Positions 19,701 to 30,776 of a stretch of DNA of 64,000 nt are shown here, piece by piece. The notes beneath the pieces were generated by a model that saw only the letters and a list, made by a program, of their open reading frames with translations, made no database searches and was not told the origin of the DNA. The position numbers and the translations under genes are program-made. Each line of letters begins with the position of its first letter. Positions within the stretch are counted from its first letter, which is position 1. Source of the DNA: Ophiocordyceps camponoti-saundersi (nom. inval.) (lineage: Eukaryota > Ascomycota > Sordariomycetes > Hypocreales > Ophiocordycipitaceae); the NCBI GenBank assembly GCA_003339415.1, contig PDHQ01000083.1, forward strand, positions 27,560-91,559. Direction: 5' to 3'.

Positions 19701-22172
19701 ATCTCTAGCTCTACACCATCGAAAAGCTCTTCAGAAAAAAACACAAGGGAGGAACTCTAGAGACAAGGGAGAAGAAGAGCCCAAAAAAAAAACGAAACAA
19801 AAATCACGACAAAAGCAAAGAAGACGATGATGAAAAGCAAGTATGGAAAAAATAACAGTTGACACGGCTAGACCCTCGTTTTCCGCCTATACGGATACTT
19901 GCTTCTTAGAGAAAAAAAAGGACGTTGGAGGAAGGACAAAAGCCGAAAGTCTTCGGCGACCGATTTAGAGCCTTGTTTTCTTTTTCCTTTCTCTTTTCTA
20001 GTTCGTAGCTTTGATATCAGTTCGCGGTTGTCGCCCAATCAAGAGTCCCCCCCCCCTTCCCCCCCCCCCCCCCCTTGTTGTGGCCGCTGATGACGTGCCC
20101 CCCCTTCCCCTCCCTTTTTATGCCTCCCTTGAAAGAGAGACGGGGTTTGGACGGGTAGAACGAAGAAAACGAAGCAGCCCTGTGGATTGATGCGGTTGGT
20201 TTTTTTTTTCTTTTGGGTTGGTTGTTTTTGATGGGGTTGTGTTTGTGGTTGACTTGTCGCTTGTTGATGGGCATCATGATGGATTGTGGTGATGAATCGG
20301 GGTTCGACGTAAGCTCGATTCAGTCAATGAGGTAAGTCGAGTTGACGATTACGATGATGATGATGACTGACGATGATGATGACTGACGATGATGATGATG
20401 ATGATGTATCACATTCTATAACCCCTCGTCGAATTCTCACTGCAAGCAAAATGCAAATATACAAATGATGTGCTTGACGTACACATGTACATAGATTTTA
20501 CCCCCTGCTTCTTCTTCTTCTTCTTCTTCTTCTTCTTCTTCTTCTTCTTCTTCCTTCCTTTTTTTTTTCCCTTCTCATGTCTCAGCTTCTTCTTTCTTGT
20601 GTCTCTTAAACTGTTTTTGGCCGATTCGTTCTTCAGCGGGATGCATCACAGCCTCATCCAGGGGTCAGAGAGAGATAGAGAGAAGGAGAGGGAGAGGGAG
20701 AGGCACAAGAGTCATCAACTTCTGTTTCTTATTCCGACGGTGATCTCCCCTCCATCTTCTTGCTCCCCACTCGGATCTTCTCCCGGGGACCCTCCCATGT
20801 CCTCCCTTGTTTCCCTCCCCCCTCTCTGATCCTGACGGTGACAGGTCCAAGATGTTGCGTTACTCCAAAGTAACACGAGAAAAAACAGCATCTCTTACAG
20901 AAGCAAGTTGATCGAAAACTGATGGAACAAGTAACGGGGAGTGAGGCTCTGTATGCATAGTCAGTCCATGTTTGTATATATGCAATCCGACCTTGACTTA
21001 CACCTACGGATACTATCCGCGTCCATACATACATCACCCACAACTGAGGCTACTACCTCCACTCACACGACCAGATAGACGGGAACGAATCACGGCTCAC
21101 ACGCCCCCGAATCTTCTCGCTCTCTGCTCCCTCTCTCTCTCTCTCTCGGTTTCACCGCCCCCAAATCATAGACAAAGCCACTGATTGTTCGGTCTCATGT
21201 GATTATAGCCTATAGGCGATGCAACCGTCCCCTGTTGTAAATCTGAGACGGAACACGATTGCCGACATGACCGCCCGTTTGGAAAAGAGACACACCTACC
21301 GGGGGGGCGTCTGAGCCGGTGAGACAGGGAGCCCACCCCCAAAGGTGAGATGTAGTCTAAGCACAGCAGAAGAGACAAAAAGGTGATAAGATCCGAACCC
21401 ATTGAGCTTTCTTTCTTTCCTTCTTTCTGTTTACAAGAGTCTCCCTTGTTTGTCCGTCTGTTCTCTTTAAACTCTCCCAGCCACCCTTACCTCTCTCTCC
21501 CTCCCTTCTTCCCCCCCGGTCTGAAACCCCCCATCTTACCAGGTGTATACGCCGTAAAACTCCAGACGGCGAACTTGCCGAGTCCCGCCAACCCGGAGCG
21601 AGACAAACAACACACCACAATCTTGGTTTGAAGGTTTTGTTGATTCTAAACTTGCATCTTGCTACGGATATATCTCTCATACATGGCCATACATCACACA
21701 TACCTCCCTCCTCATCCAAACCCCTCCCCCTCCCTCACCTATTTTTTTTTTCCTTCTCTGTGCCCCGAGCGAGGCGAAGCAAAGACGCCAAAGTCGTGGG
21801 TAAATCGACGATGCGAATTGCGATGATTTTCGGGCGGCGTTCCGATGGATTCCTTGTCTCAACGAGGCCTTTTCCTTTTCTTTCTTTCTTTCTTCCTCCA
21901 TGTCTCTCTCATTCATTCTCTCTCGCTCTCTTCATTCCTTTTTCTTTGTCAAGCCTGCTTTTTCCAGCTTTTAGCTCTCGTCCATCTTTCGTCTCATGAC
22001 AACCGCCGTGCTCACTCTTTTCTCTCTTCTGCCTCCCTTCTTCGTCTTTGATCATGTCCGATCCCTCTCGCTCTTCAGAGCTTCACTTCCTCAAAGTAAA
22101 AGTTGCCGAGCGTGACATCCAAGGGAGAAAAAGAAGAAAGGAAACGCCGCCCCCCCCCCCCCGGCGGGGCCT
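16763..22172. other. 5.4-kb gene desert rich in simple repeats
   Basis: I find no convincing gene here. The stretch contains GA-rich and poly-G tracts (17220-17330, 17620-17680, 17769-17780), GA repeats (18420-18505), CT repeats (18783-18807, 19130-19147), a CTT array (about 20507-20552), C runs near 20046-20074, and many ATG/GAT repeats at 20350-20405. Seven copies of TACGGATA/TATCCGTA lie in it. Open frames here are low-complexity translations. Confidence 0.65.
20507..20552 (+). repeat. (CTT)n microsatellite
   Basis: About 15 CTT units in a row, followed by CCTTCC and T runs. Confidence 0.95.
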
Positions 22173-24588
22173 TCAGCGCATCACCTTGGAGATTCGCACG
22201 AGTAACTTCCCGCCGGGGACCTCGTTGCCGTCGGCGTTCATCAGGTTGATGGTTCGGTATCCCTGACGGAGTCGGTCCAGTCGGATGCAGGACCAGGCCA
22301 GTAGCGGCGAGCTGACGATTCCTGACCTCGATTCGTCCTCCATCTTGAGTCTGTCTCTCACACTTCATCGTAAGTAGGGATAAACCAGGGGAGACGGAAC
22401 AAGAGGGGAGAGGGAAGATATCACCGGAGGAAACTCAGCTCTTCCACCACCTTGGGAATGTTGACAAACTTCAACGTCGTCCCCGATGGGCCGAAGTTTG
22501 GATGATTCGTCTTCTTGGCCTTGGTTCGCTGCTTAAGCCGACTCTCGGCCACGACGGCGTCACCGCCAGGGTCCATCGATGATGATGATAATGACGATGA
22601 CGATGGCTTCTCCACGTGCAGCTCAACTTTGACAAAAGGTCGTATGGTGCTTCCCGAGCGAGCATGTTCGGCCTCATCACTGCCACCGCTATTCGTCGGC
22701 AAGTTATGGCCAGCAAAGATGGTAATTTCGAGATCGAGGGTCCGTCCCGGGGCCGCCAAGTCCTGACAATCGACTGCCTTGTCTGCGCTGCGATAGCCAG
22801 CAGGTTTGAGAACCCAGCCCTTCTCGCCGGCGAACATGCCCTCGTTCAACATCATGCCCTCGTCCACGTGCTGCCAATTCATCGCCACCATCTGAACGCC
22901 CTTACGCCAGAAGAGGCTGGGATCGGGATTGGAGCTGTCTATCCTTCGACCGGCGGGGAAGGCCCGCATAAAGTAATTCTTGTTGTGGACGAAGACGTCG
23001 CGGCTTTGACGCTGCCATAGTTCGAGGATGCGGTTCTCGCTGATGGAGAAGATGTGCGTTGGCTTCTTGGCCTGTGCCGTCTCTAGGCTTTCGAACCGTT
23101 CGCTGCGTGTGTAGACGGCCAGTTCGGCTAAGGATCGACAGATCGGGACCTTGGCCTTGTTGTTATCCGGAGCCTGGACGGCGTTTGGCCTCGGTGATCG
23201 CGACGGGCCACTTCCGCCGCCGGGCCGGTCGTCGTCTGAGACGGAGGATCCTTGGTCCGAGTGTGAACTCGATGAGTCGCGAACTTGTGGTGGTGGTGGT
23301 GGCGGCGCCTTGATGCTCGCCGGCGCGCGCTTAACCTTGACCAATATTTTGCCGAGAAGCGCGTCGAGAGATGGTACGCGGAACCTAGGGTCGCATCCGG
23401 CAAGGGGCTCGCTTACGAGCATATCCTGCCAAACCTCTTTCATGATCTTGACCATGACTTCCTGCTGCTCTAGATCGGCATGAACCTCGAGGCTGATGAT
23501 GATGGGAAGCGGATTTTGTACAAAGGCCGAGTCTCTGACGGCCTCGCAAACCTCGCGGAAACCGCAGTACGTCGTCAGCGTCCAGCCGTGAGTGACGATC
23601 GGTTCACCCGCCGGTAAATGGTGGTGGTGATGATGGTGGTGACGGGACTTGGACGCGCTCGAGACCTCAAGTAAGGCGCCCGAGTCGCGCGGACCGGTAG
23701 AGCACTGGACGAGACTGGACCGCGGGGAGTTGTTGTTATTGTCGTCGACGAGTGTCCGGTCGTTGGAGCTCGGGCTGCGGGATGGGACGCCCTCGCCCGA
23801 GGAAACGATGGCTCCGGACGAGGAATGACCTTGTTGAGGAGATTTCCCTCTTCCTCTGGAGGGGCCGGCGTCACCGTTCCAGACATCAATCTCGATACAG
23901 CGACAACCTCGTAGCAAAGCCTGTAAATGGGAAAGATTAGCCATCAGTCCGCAAGGGGAGGGGGGGAAGAAAGAGAAAGGGAAACGCGCACATCACGATA
24001 TGGATCAGGAGAGCTCCGCGAACGCCATTGATGGCCATCAAGATAGGTGTTGTGACTGCTGTTGATGAAGTAGTTGGTCAAGGGTTTCGAGATATCCTTC
24101 TCCGGCGCCGGAGCCAAAGCATCGATGCCAAAGCAACCCAGCCAAGCGTATAAAAACTCCTCACGCTTATACCTCTCCCGATCAAGCGCCCCGATAAGCT
24201 CCTTGTCCTCATCCTGCACGGCGGAGAGAAAGTCGACGAAGCCATCTCTAGAAAGCGACCCAGAGGACCCTTCGGCTCTGCAAAGCTCATCGTACAAGCC
24301 GTGCAGGACGTCTAGCATGGCGGCGCTCAACGGAGTCGGTTCATCGCCTCCTCCCCTGTTGAGAATCGAGACGCCGACCAGGCTTCGTAGTTGGGTTCGC
24401 GATGCTGGGTTGTCGGAGTTGCCGAAGAGGGAGAATGTGCGGGATCGGGGGCGGGTTTGTGGCGTTGCTGAGCCGTCGTTTCCTGCGCGGTAGCGATGCT
24501 GAGAACAAGCATGTCAATGGATGGAAAGGCGAAGGGGGGAAGGAGGAGGAAAGATACGACGTACGAAGAGACCGCAGCAGAGCGCCAT
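22173..24588 (-). CDS. Phosphoinositide-specific phospholipase C (delta type)
   Basis: Four exons, 24588-24565, 24498-23992, 23920-22425 and 22350-22173, encode 734 residues. The enzyme cleaves PIP2 to diacylglycerol and inositol trisphosphate. The X domain has SSHNTYL (catalytic His157), CIEIDVWNGD (Glu187, Asp189), THGWTLT (His288) and IISLEVH. The Y domain begins at ICRSLAELAVYT and includes FSISENRILEL, MRAFPAGRRIDSSNPDP and GVQMVAMNWQ. The C-terminus is a C2 domain with SCIRLDRLRQGYR. An EF-hand-like helical region (DELCRAEGSSGSLSRDGF) precedes X. No PH domain is seen; the first exon encodes only MALCCGLF, whose Cys pair could be palmitoylated. Between EIDVWNGD and THGWT lies an extra segment of about 80 residues with eight consecutive His, not usual for the family. 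Confidence 0.92.
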
Positions 24589-27405
24589 GATGGATGATGT
24601 CCCCGAGGGGGGGGAGGGAGGGACGTTGAATTCACCCCTTTATGTTTTCCTGCCTACCTAGTTGATATCTCCTTTTACATCGTCCGCTGTTCAGTTAGCT
24701 ATGATGAAGCTCAAGCTCTGCAGAAAAGAAAGGGAAGCATGACAAAATGAGAAAAGAGTCGAAGAGGGAGAGAGGATAGAAGGATGAGAATGGAATTAGG
24801 CCAAAGGGAGTGTCAGCATGCCGTTGATCAGAGTCGGTCGCCCTCGTCAGCCTCGAGAGGCGTGTGTGTGGGGGGGGGTTCCCAATGCCAGTGGCGCGTA
24901 CGTATGTAGGGGGTACGGCCAGAGGAGGCCACCCGTAAGCCGATGGTGATGGTACCCTGTACACTGATTGAGCTGCGCCCAGCTGAGCCTTTGATACGAG
25001 GCGACCGAAAATATCACGGCGTCCAATATCCGTAGTCATCCATCCATCCATCCATCCATATCATGCATCATATTCATGGCTGTGCGCCAAAGGGTTGAGC
25101 GCTGACCCACGCAGATCCCGTTCCCCGGAGACTCCACTACGGATCGGGGTGGAGAAGCGGAGAGCGGCTTGGAGTGGGGCCGCATTCACGACCCGCGACG
25201 GCTCTGCGCCAACGTTCCCGGTACATGTGTCATGATCCGCCCCGTCTTCTTCGGCTGCCGTAGTCCGGTAGCTCGAGAGGTAGGTATGTAGGTCGGGTCC
25301 GCATGCATTTACACACCTACCTCACTAGGCTCGTTCCTCGCACGAGGAGATGGCGCGGAAAGGGAATCTCCTCGGCCATACACACATGTGCACACACACA
25401 CACAAGCAAGCAAGCAGGGGAGACCCGGTCAACTAAACACATACCTACTCTCTCATCGCTCATCATATTACGGATACATAGGTACGGTGCTGACGGTCAA
25501 ATTCTTTTGCATCGTCAGCTTGCCTTTGCCATAGACACGTACGTACTCACCTGGGTATGTATCCGTACGTAGTATGTAGTATGTATGTATGAGCGCAGGG
25601 TGCCATTGCTCGGCATTGCCAATTTTGGATCACAAAAGCTTGGCTCTTTTTCCCCTTGGACTTGTAACCTCCGCGTCTCATCTGCCGGATTTCCTCTGGT
25701 GACAGGTCCATCATCAACCACTCAACACTCAACAGCAAAACAAGCTTTCTCATCACCAAGTTGGAAAACCCTCGTGTCGACGAGAAAGAAGCAAAAGACG
25801 GACCCAAATTAGTTCATTAGCGTCCTCGCGGATTCCGGAAGCGTGGTCGAGGCTCACTGGCTCAAGGGAAGAACAAAAGAGGTGCTCTGGATCGAAAAAG
25901 CAAACAAATATCCGTAAATGAAAAGCCCCCAAAGTTATTAGAGTTCAGCCTTGTTTATCGGCAGCGTCATTTTTCTTTTCTTTTCAGTTTTTGACACTTT
26001 GCAATGTACGGATGGGAACAAGTTAGAACGGAGCTTTCCACTTCTGTTTCGAAAGCTATTTACCGCTGATTTTTTCCTTTCTTGGTTTCGAAACGTTGTG
26101 GAGAAGGGAATACCGTTTGCAGGTTTTGAAAAGGATCTTGAGCGGCTGCTTATGATCTATGTGTTACCTAGACGAGTAGGTTGCGGGAAAATGGCTGCTT
26201 TCGAGAGAGAGGCTGACGCAAGCTTGAGTCACTTTGCCGCTGTCGTGGCTCCGTCTCCGTCCATGTAATTCGTTGACGTCAAGAAAGGTGCTTGTGGCTT
26301 GATCCTTTCTTCAATTCAACCGGCGGTAAAGAAGGAAAAAAAAATATCAACAGCAGAAGTGAATGGAGGGTTGGTTGGTTGGTTGGTTGGTAGGGTGTGA
26401 TTCGGATAGATTATACGGTAGATGATGATTCAAAACGAGATAATTCTAACAGAAGAGGGGGAAGAATCAAGGATAAAATTATCAACAACCCCCCCCTTGG
26501 TTCATCAGCTCGTCATACCTAGAGGTACAGGTAGCGACGCATCATTACGACGCATCATACGTAGGCTGAGAGTACATACGAGACAGGTACAGTGGCTGCA
26601 CCGACTAGCACACTAGGTACTGCTAGTGTACTGTAGGTTCGTCTCCCCGCGTCCAGCCTAGCCTTACACGGCCGCCGCGCGCCTTGCCCGCTCCCGCTCC
26701 TCCTTCTTCTTCTTCTTCTTCTCCTCCTCCTCCTCCTCCAGACACGGCCGCCCAAGGCAAGGCAGGCAGGAAGGTAGGCAGGCACGCCTCAACCCCTTTG
26801 ACTCGACGCCGATAATGTCCTAGAACTTCAAGGAAGGCTGGACCCGCGATAGACCCGCGATAGACCCGCGATAGGGCCCCCCCGTCTCTTTCCTTCCTCA
26901 GTCCCACCCTCCTGCCTCGCCATTCCCATTCCCGGCCGACCCGCGACGTACCTTCCTTGTCTTCCACGGCTCCACTACACCCTCCATCACCACCACCATC
27001 TCCACTTCCTCCTCCTTCTCCCCATCCTCGACGTCCTCCTCCTCCTCCTCCTCCTCCGAACCCTCCTCCTCCTCTTACTAGTACTACTACGACTACCCTT
27101 AATACTCCTACCAAGCCAACTTCTGTCTGCTTCTGCCAGCCTACTTCTACCCCTACCAGGGCCCTCATCCCAATCCCCGGCTCCCACCTTCTTCTGCCTC
27201 ACCATTGTCTATTGTCTTCCTCCTCAATCTCTCTCAACTTCACTTTGTTTCGGCTCCGTCCGCCCGTTGTTCCAGCATATCCCACCCCACAATGCCCTTG
27301 TCCGAGCACTCAAACTAATAATAAAAACAAAAAAATAATAATAAAGAATGTCCGACTAAACAAGCCCTCCCTCCTTGGTGGGCCGCGCCCTTTCGTGCGA
27401 CGACC
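24589..27405. other. 2.8-kb divergent intergenic region
   Basis: No gene is visible. The region holds (CATC)n at 25036-25058, a GGTT repeat at 26371-26390, three copies of GATAGACCCGC near 26848-26875, a CTT/CTC tract at 26700-26740 and a CTCCT-rich leader before 27406. Four TACGGATA/TATCCGTA octamers lie between 25027 and 25916. Confidence 0.6.
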
Positions 27406-29937
27406 ATGGGCAACACTCTCTCTTCAGAAGCCACTCCTCAAAGGCTCTCCAAGTCAAGACCTCAATTCGACTTGCCCACCAATCTCGTCCCCCCGCCAGA
27501 CTTCGCCACCTGTTGCGAAGATAACCGATATCGCCATTGTTATCTGGCTGCCTCGCACCCTCTGCAGCTGTTGCACCTCGACTTACCCTCGCCCAGCAAA
27601 GACGGCGCCCTGGATTCCTGCCTCTCATCACCCGTCAGCCCGCATCGCCTTTCGTGGCAACCTCTCGACAGTGTAGAGCCCGTCTTGGCCAAGTCTTCTC
27701 TCAAGCGCCGCCTGTCCAGGGCCAATTCTCTCGTCTGTCAGACCGGAGCTGGCGTCTGCTCCTTGACTCGCTCCCATAGGTCCGCCTCCAAGGCCGCTCA
27801 CCTGTTTGACCGAACTGACCTCGGTGCCTCCAGTTTTGGAAGCAATGGAATTCCCGTCAGGGATTTACACCAAGAGTCGCCAATCGTCATGGATTCTCAT
27901 CCGCAGTCGTTTCCATCCAATCTGCTGCGCCGCCGGCAAAACTCTTGCCCGCCCATCCAGACAAGCTTGACAACATCGACGTCGTCTCAGACGCACGATT
28001 CCGAAAGCCAGCCATCGCTTCAGGGAAGCCCCGCAAGGTCATCCTTCATTCCTGTTCGACAGCGTTCCCTCTATCTCACGCCCGGGGTTGCCACTCGCAA
28101 CGTCAAAGACAACAACCTGTCCTCACCCACAAAGCCCGTCATTCGCATTGGTACTCCGATAGAAGAGGCCAAGGACAGCTTCGACTCCTCCTCGGACCAT
28201 CACCGTCAGGACGTATCCCTCATGGTGCCCCCTTCCTGCCGCTTCGACTCTCAGTATCGACCCGTGACCCCTTGCGAAGCCAACTATAAGCAGCTCGGAG
28301 GCATCAAATTCGGTACCCTGCGCATCACCAACGGTTCTCCTGTGCCTAGTCCTGCCGCCGAGAGCGATGATGAGGTCTTGCGGCGCCTAGTCCAAAACCC
28401 CACCTCTACGGCAAAGGATCATGTAGCTGCCAACAATTCGGTGACTTCCGTCTACGAGTCCGAAACCTCCTCCTCTCGCCAAGGCAGCATTTCTAGCTCA
28501 GCAGGAAACGGCATGGCCAGGGCAATGCCAAGTTCCCCGATTTTGCCGGCCACCCACCCCCAGTCAAGCCCTCGAGCTGCGGAAAAGAGGCTCACCGGGG
28601 CCGAGTTCATGTCGCCTGAAGTCTTGGACATCCGTGACGATCCTCACGCCAAGTCCCAGGCGGATCGCGACACGGCTCAGCCCTCCGCTGCTAACCAGGA
28701 CGACTCCATGGCGAGGTCTGACAGCGGTTTTGCGTCAACTTCGACCTCGTCGAGAAACAGCTCTCAAAGGACAGTCTCAAAGGCCGACAGCGGCTTCAGC
28801 TCCAGCTTCTCGCTCCCTTCCATCCAGTCCGACGGCCCGCTCTCGACCCAAAACGCTCCGGGGGGCAGCAACCTCTCGTTTCAATGCACGTCGCCCAAGG
28901 AAGTAGAGGTTGTTATGGAGGAGCCCGGCCGAATGCCCCGATGGAGAAGTAGCCAGTCGACTCGGAGTGCCATCTCTTCCATGTCTAGAGAAGTCATTCG
29001 CCGCCTTTCTAATCGATCCAGCAAGAGCTTCAAGTCTCTATCGCTGGACGGCGTTCCGACGTCTGCTCAGGACGGTACTTCCTGGCAGGCTTTCAACGAC
29101 GCTGCTGCATCTCCCGACACTTCTCAGGAGGCCGCATCTGCTTCTCTTGATCGCAAGCCAGAGAAGCAAGGAAGACTCCTCCGTCTCCTCAGCGGCGGCA
29201 AAAAACAAACGTCAGCCGACGTGTACCTGCCGTCCTACTCGGTGCCCGACTACGCACCGGCCGTCCCCGTCAACCTTAGAGAAAAGCTTCACACTCGTAT
29301 CGGGCACATACCCACCGTGCCCAAGAAGGACTTTCGTCTGGATCCGAACCACCAGCCGCTGCAGACGATTTTAAGCGTTGAAAGCCTTCCACTCGAACAG
29401 GCCAACGACGAGGCACTCGAATCAACACCCCCCCCTCTACCCGCCAAAAGCCCTCGGTTCAAGCCCCTGGCCTCGGCGGCGAGTCTCAGCCCCAAGTTCC
29501 TGATCAGACGCAAGCCCGTTGGGTCTGGTCCAAAGACCCCCTCGAAGACGCCAGTCGCCAGGTCGCCGCTCAACACGGCGAAGGCGGTTCCGGAGCCACC
29601 GGCCTATCAAAAGACTCTGGCTTCCCGCGCTTCGATGCCGGACATGGCTGCCTCTTTGACACGGCCGCTGCCCCCGGTACCCCAGCAGCCTCGTGTCCGC
29701 ACCGTCAGGACAGCTCGCGATATGCTGCCTTCGAGGGCTCTGCCAGACACGCAGTCGGGCCGCCGAGAGCCGCAGGAGCGCTACCGCTGGATGCCGGCCC
29801 CCGGAAAGAAGCCGGAAGTGACGGTCAGCGAACACCCGCAGCCTCGCCGGCTCGGCCCTCCCGTTGTTTGCCGTCAGCCTCAACTACGACAGAGTCACAG
29901 CTCGTCAGCCTACAGGAACATGCCGATCAGCAGCTGA
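27406..29937 (+). CDS. Large disordered protein with myristoylation-type N-terminus
   Basis: A single-exon gene for 843 residues; I do not recognise a family. It begins MGNTLSSEA, fitting the N-myristoylation rule (Gly2, small residue at 6), so membrane attachment is plausible. Most of the chain is Ser/Pro/Thr-rich with many basic-Ser stretches typical of phosphorylated scaffolds. Conserved-looking patches are RQRSLYLTPGVATRN, EEPGRMPRWRSSQSTRS, KKDFRLDPNHQPLQTILS and the proline motifs STPPPLPAK and LPPVPQQP, the latter possible SH3 ligands. Base composition and codon third positions look like the neighbouring genes. The start context ACCATGG is good. Confidence 0.8.
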   Translation: MGNTLSSEATPQRLSKSRPQFDLPTNLVPPPDFATCCEDNRYRHCYLAASHPLQLLHLDLPSPSKDGALDSCLSSPVSPHRLSWQPLDSVEPVLAKSSLKRRLSRANSLVCQTGAGVCSLTRSHRSASKAAHLFDRTDLGASSFGSNGIPVRDLHQESPIVMDSHPQSFPSNLLRRRQNSCPPIQTSLTTSTSSQTHDSESQPSLQGSPARSSFIPVRQRSLYLTPGVATRNVKDNNLSSPTKPVIRIGTPIEEAKDSFDSSSDHHRQDVSLMVPPSCRFDSQYRPVTPCEANYKQLGGIKFGTLRITNGSPVPSPAAESDDEVLRRLVQNPTSTAKDHVAANNSVTSVYESETSSSRQGSISSSAGNGMARAMPSSPILPATHPQSSPRAAEKRLTGAEFMSPEVLDIRDDPHAKSQADRDTAQPSAANQDDSMARSDSGFASTSTSSRNSSQRTVSKADSGFSSSFSLPSIQSDGPLSTQNAPGGSNLSFQCTSPKEVEVVMEEPGRMPRWRSSQSTRSAISSMSREVIRRLSNRSSKSFKSLSLDGVPTSAQDGTSWQAFNDAAASPDTSQEAASASLDRKPEKQGRLLRLLSGGKKQTSADVYLPSYSVPDYAPAVPVNLREKLHTRIGHIPTVPKKDFRLDPNHQPLQTILSVESLPLEQANDEALESTPPPLPAKSPRFKPLASAASLSPKFLIRRKPVGSGPKTPSKTPVARSPLNTAKAVPEPPAYQKTLASRASMPDMAASLTRPLPPVPQQPRVRTVRTARDMLPSRALPDTQSGRREPQERYRWMPAPGKKPEVTVSEHPQPRRLGPPVVCRQPQLRQSHSSSAYRNMPISS

Positions 29938-30776
29938 GGCCATCATCATCATCCTCATCCTCATCCTCATCATTTTTTTTTACCCTCATGAAAGAGGAAG
30001 TAAACAGCAGAGAAAGACACTCACACACACACACCCACACACGGACACACAAAAAGGGTCCAAACTCATCAGCCCCCCACTACCGAGGAGTCTTTCTTTT
30101 GGTCTTTCAGAACATGCAAAAGGCCGCGGCGGATGCGAAATGAGGCAGCACCTCTCTTTCCCCCCCGTCACTTAATTTCACTACCATGCACTTGGCATTT
30201 TCTCATGTTTCTTTTTTTTTTCCATCTATTCCCTTTTTTTCTCCCACATGTCTATCTCTTCCGCTATTTGTTTCCCTTTTTTTTTCTCTTTCCCCCGAAA
30301 TGACGGTATATATCGTGTCTTGGGTCGTGTGGCCCCGGCACTGGCATGGATGGACTAGCTCATATGTTCTTGAGAGGGGGTGGCATAGCTTATGCGTTCA
30401 TATCGGACTTGCAGCGTTTTGATTTTTTTTTTGTCTCTTTTTGTTACTTTTTTGCTGCATGTCTGTTTTTCGTCCTCCTTTTTCTTCTTTTTTTTTCCGT
30501 CTTCTCAGAGGAAGATCTTCTGTCTGGCAGAGGAAGATTATAAAGCTATACCCTGGTAACCCCTAGGCAATTGAATCGGCGAGGGGAGGTTCACCACTGT
30601 CGTGAAGCGCGCTTCGTACCTCGCAATTATGGGTTGTGACTTGGTTTTGCTACAGCACGTTGCATCAGAGACAGACACGACACGTGTGTACAAGTAATAC
30701 TCTTTATCAAATTAGGTACCCAATCAAGGAAAGAGTCCTCCTTGCCTATGAACAGAGAAGCATCTCCCCTTTCCCC
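29938..30776. other. Convergent intergenic region
   Basis: These 839 bases carry a CATCCT repeat at 29945-29968, a CACA tract near 30020-30045 and several T runs. No gene is visible. Confidence 0.6.

Noticed and set aside
26957..27676. Pro/Ser-rich plus-strand frame overlapping the start of the 27406 gene
   Set aside because: It is made of CTC/CCT repeats in the leader and overlaps the better-supported MGNTLS frame.
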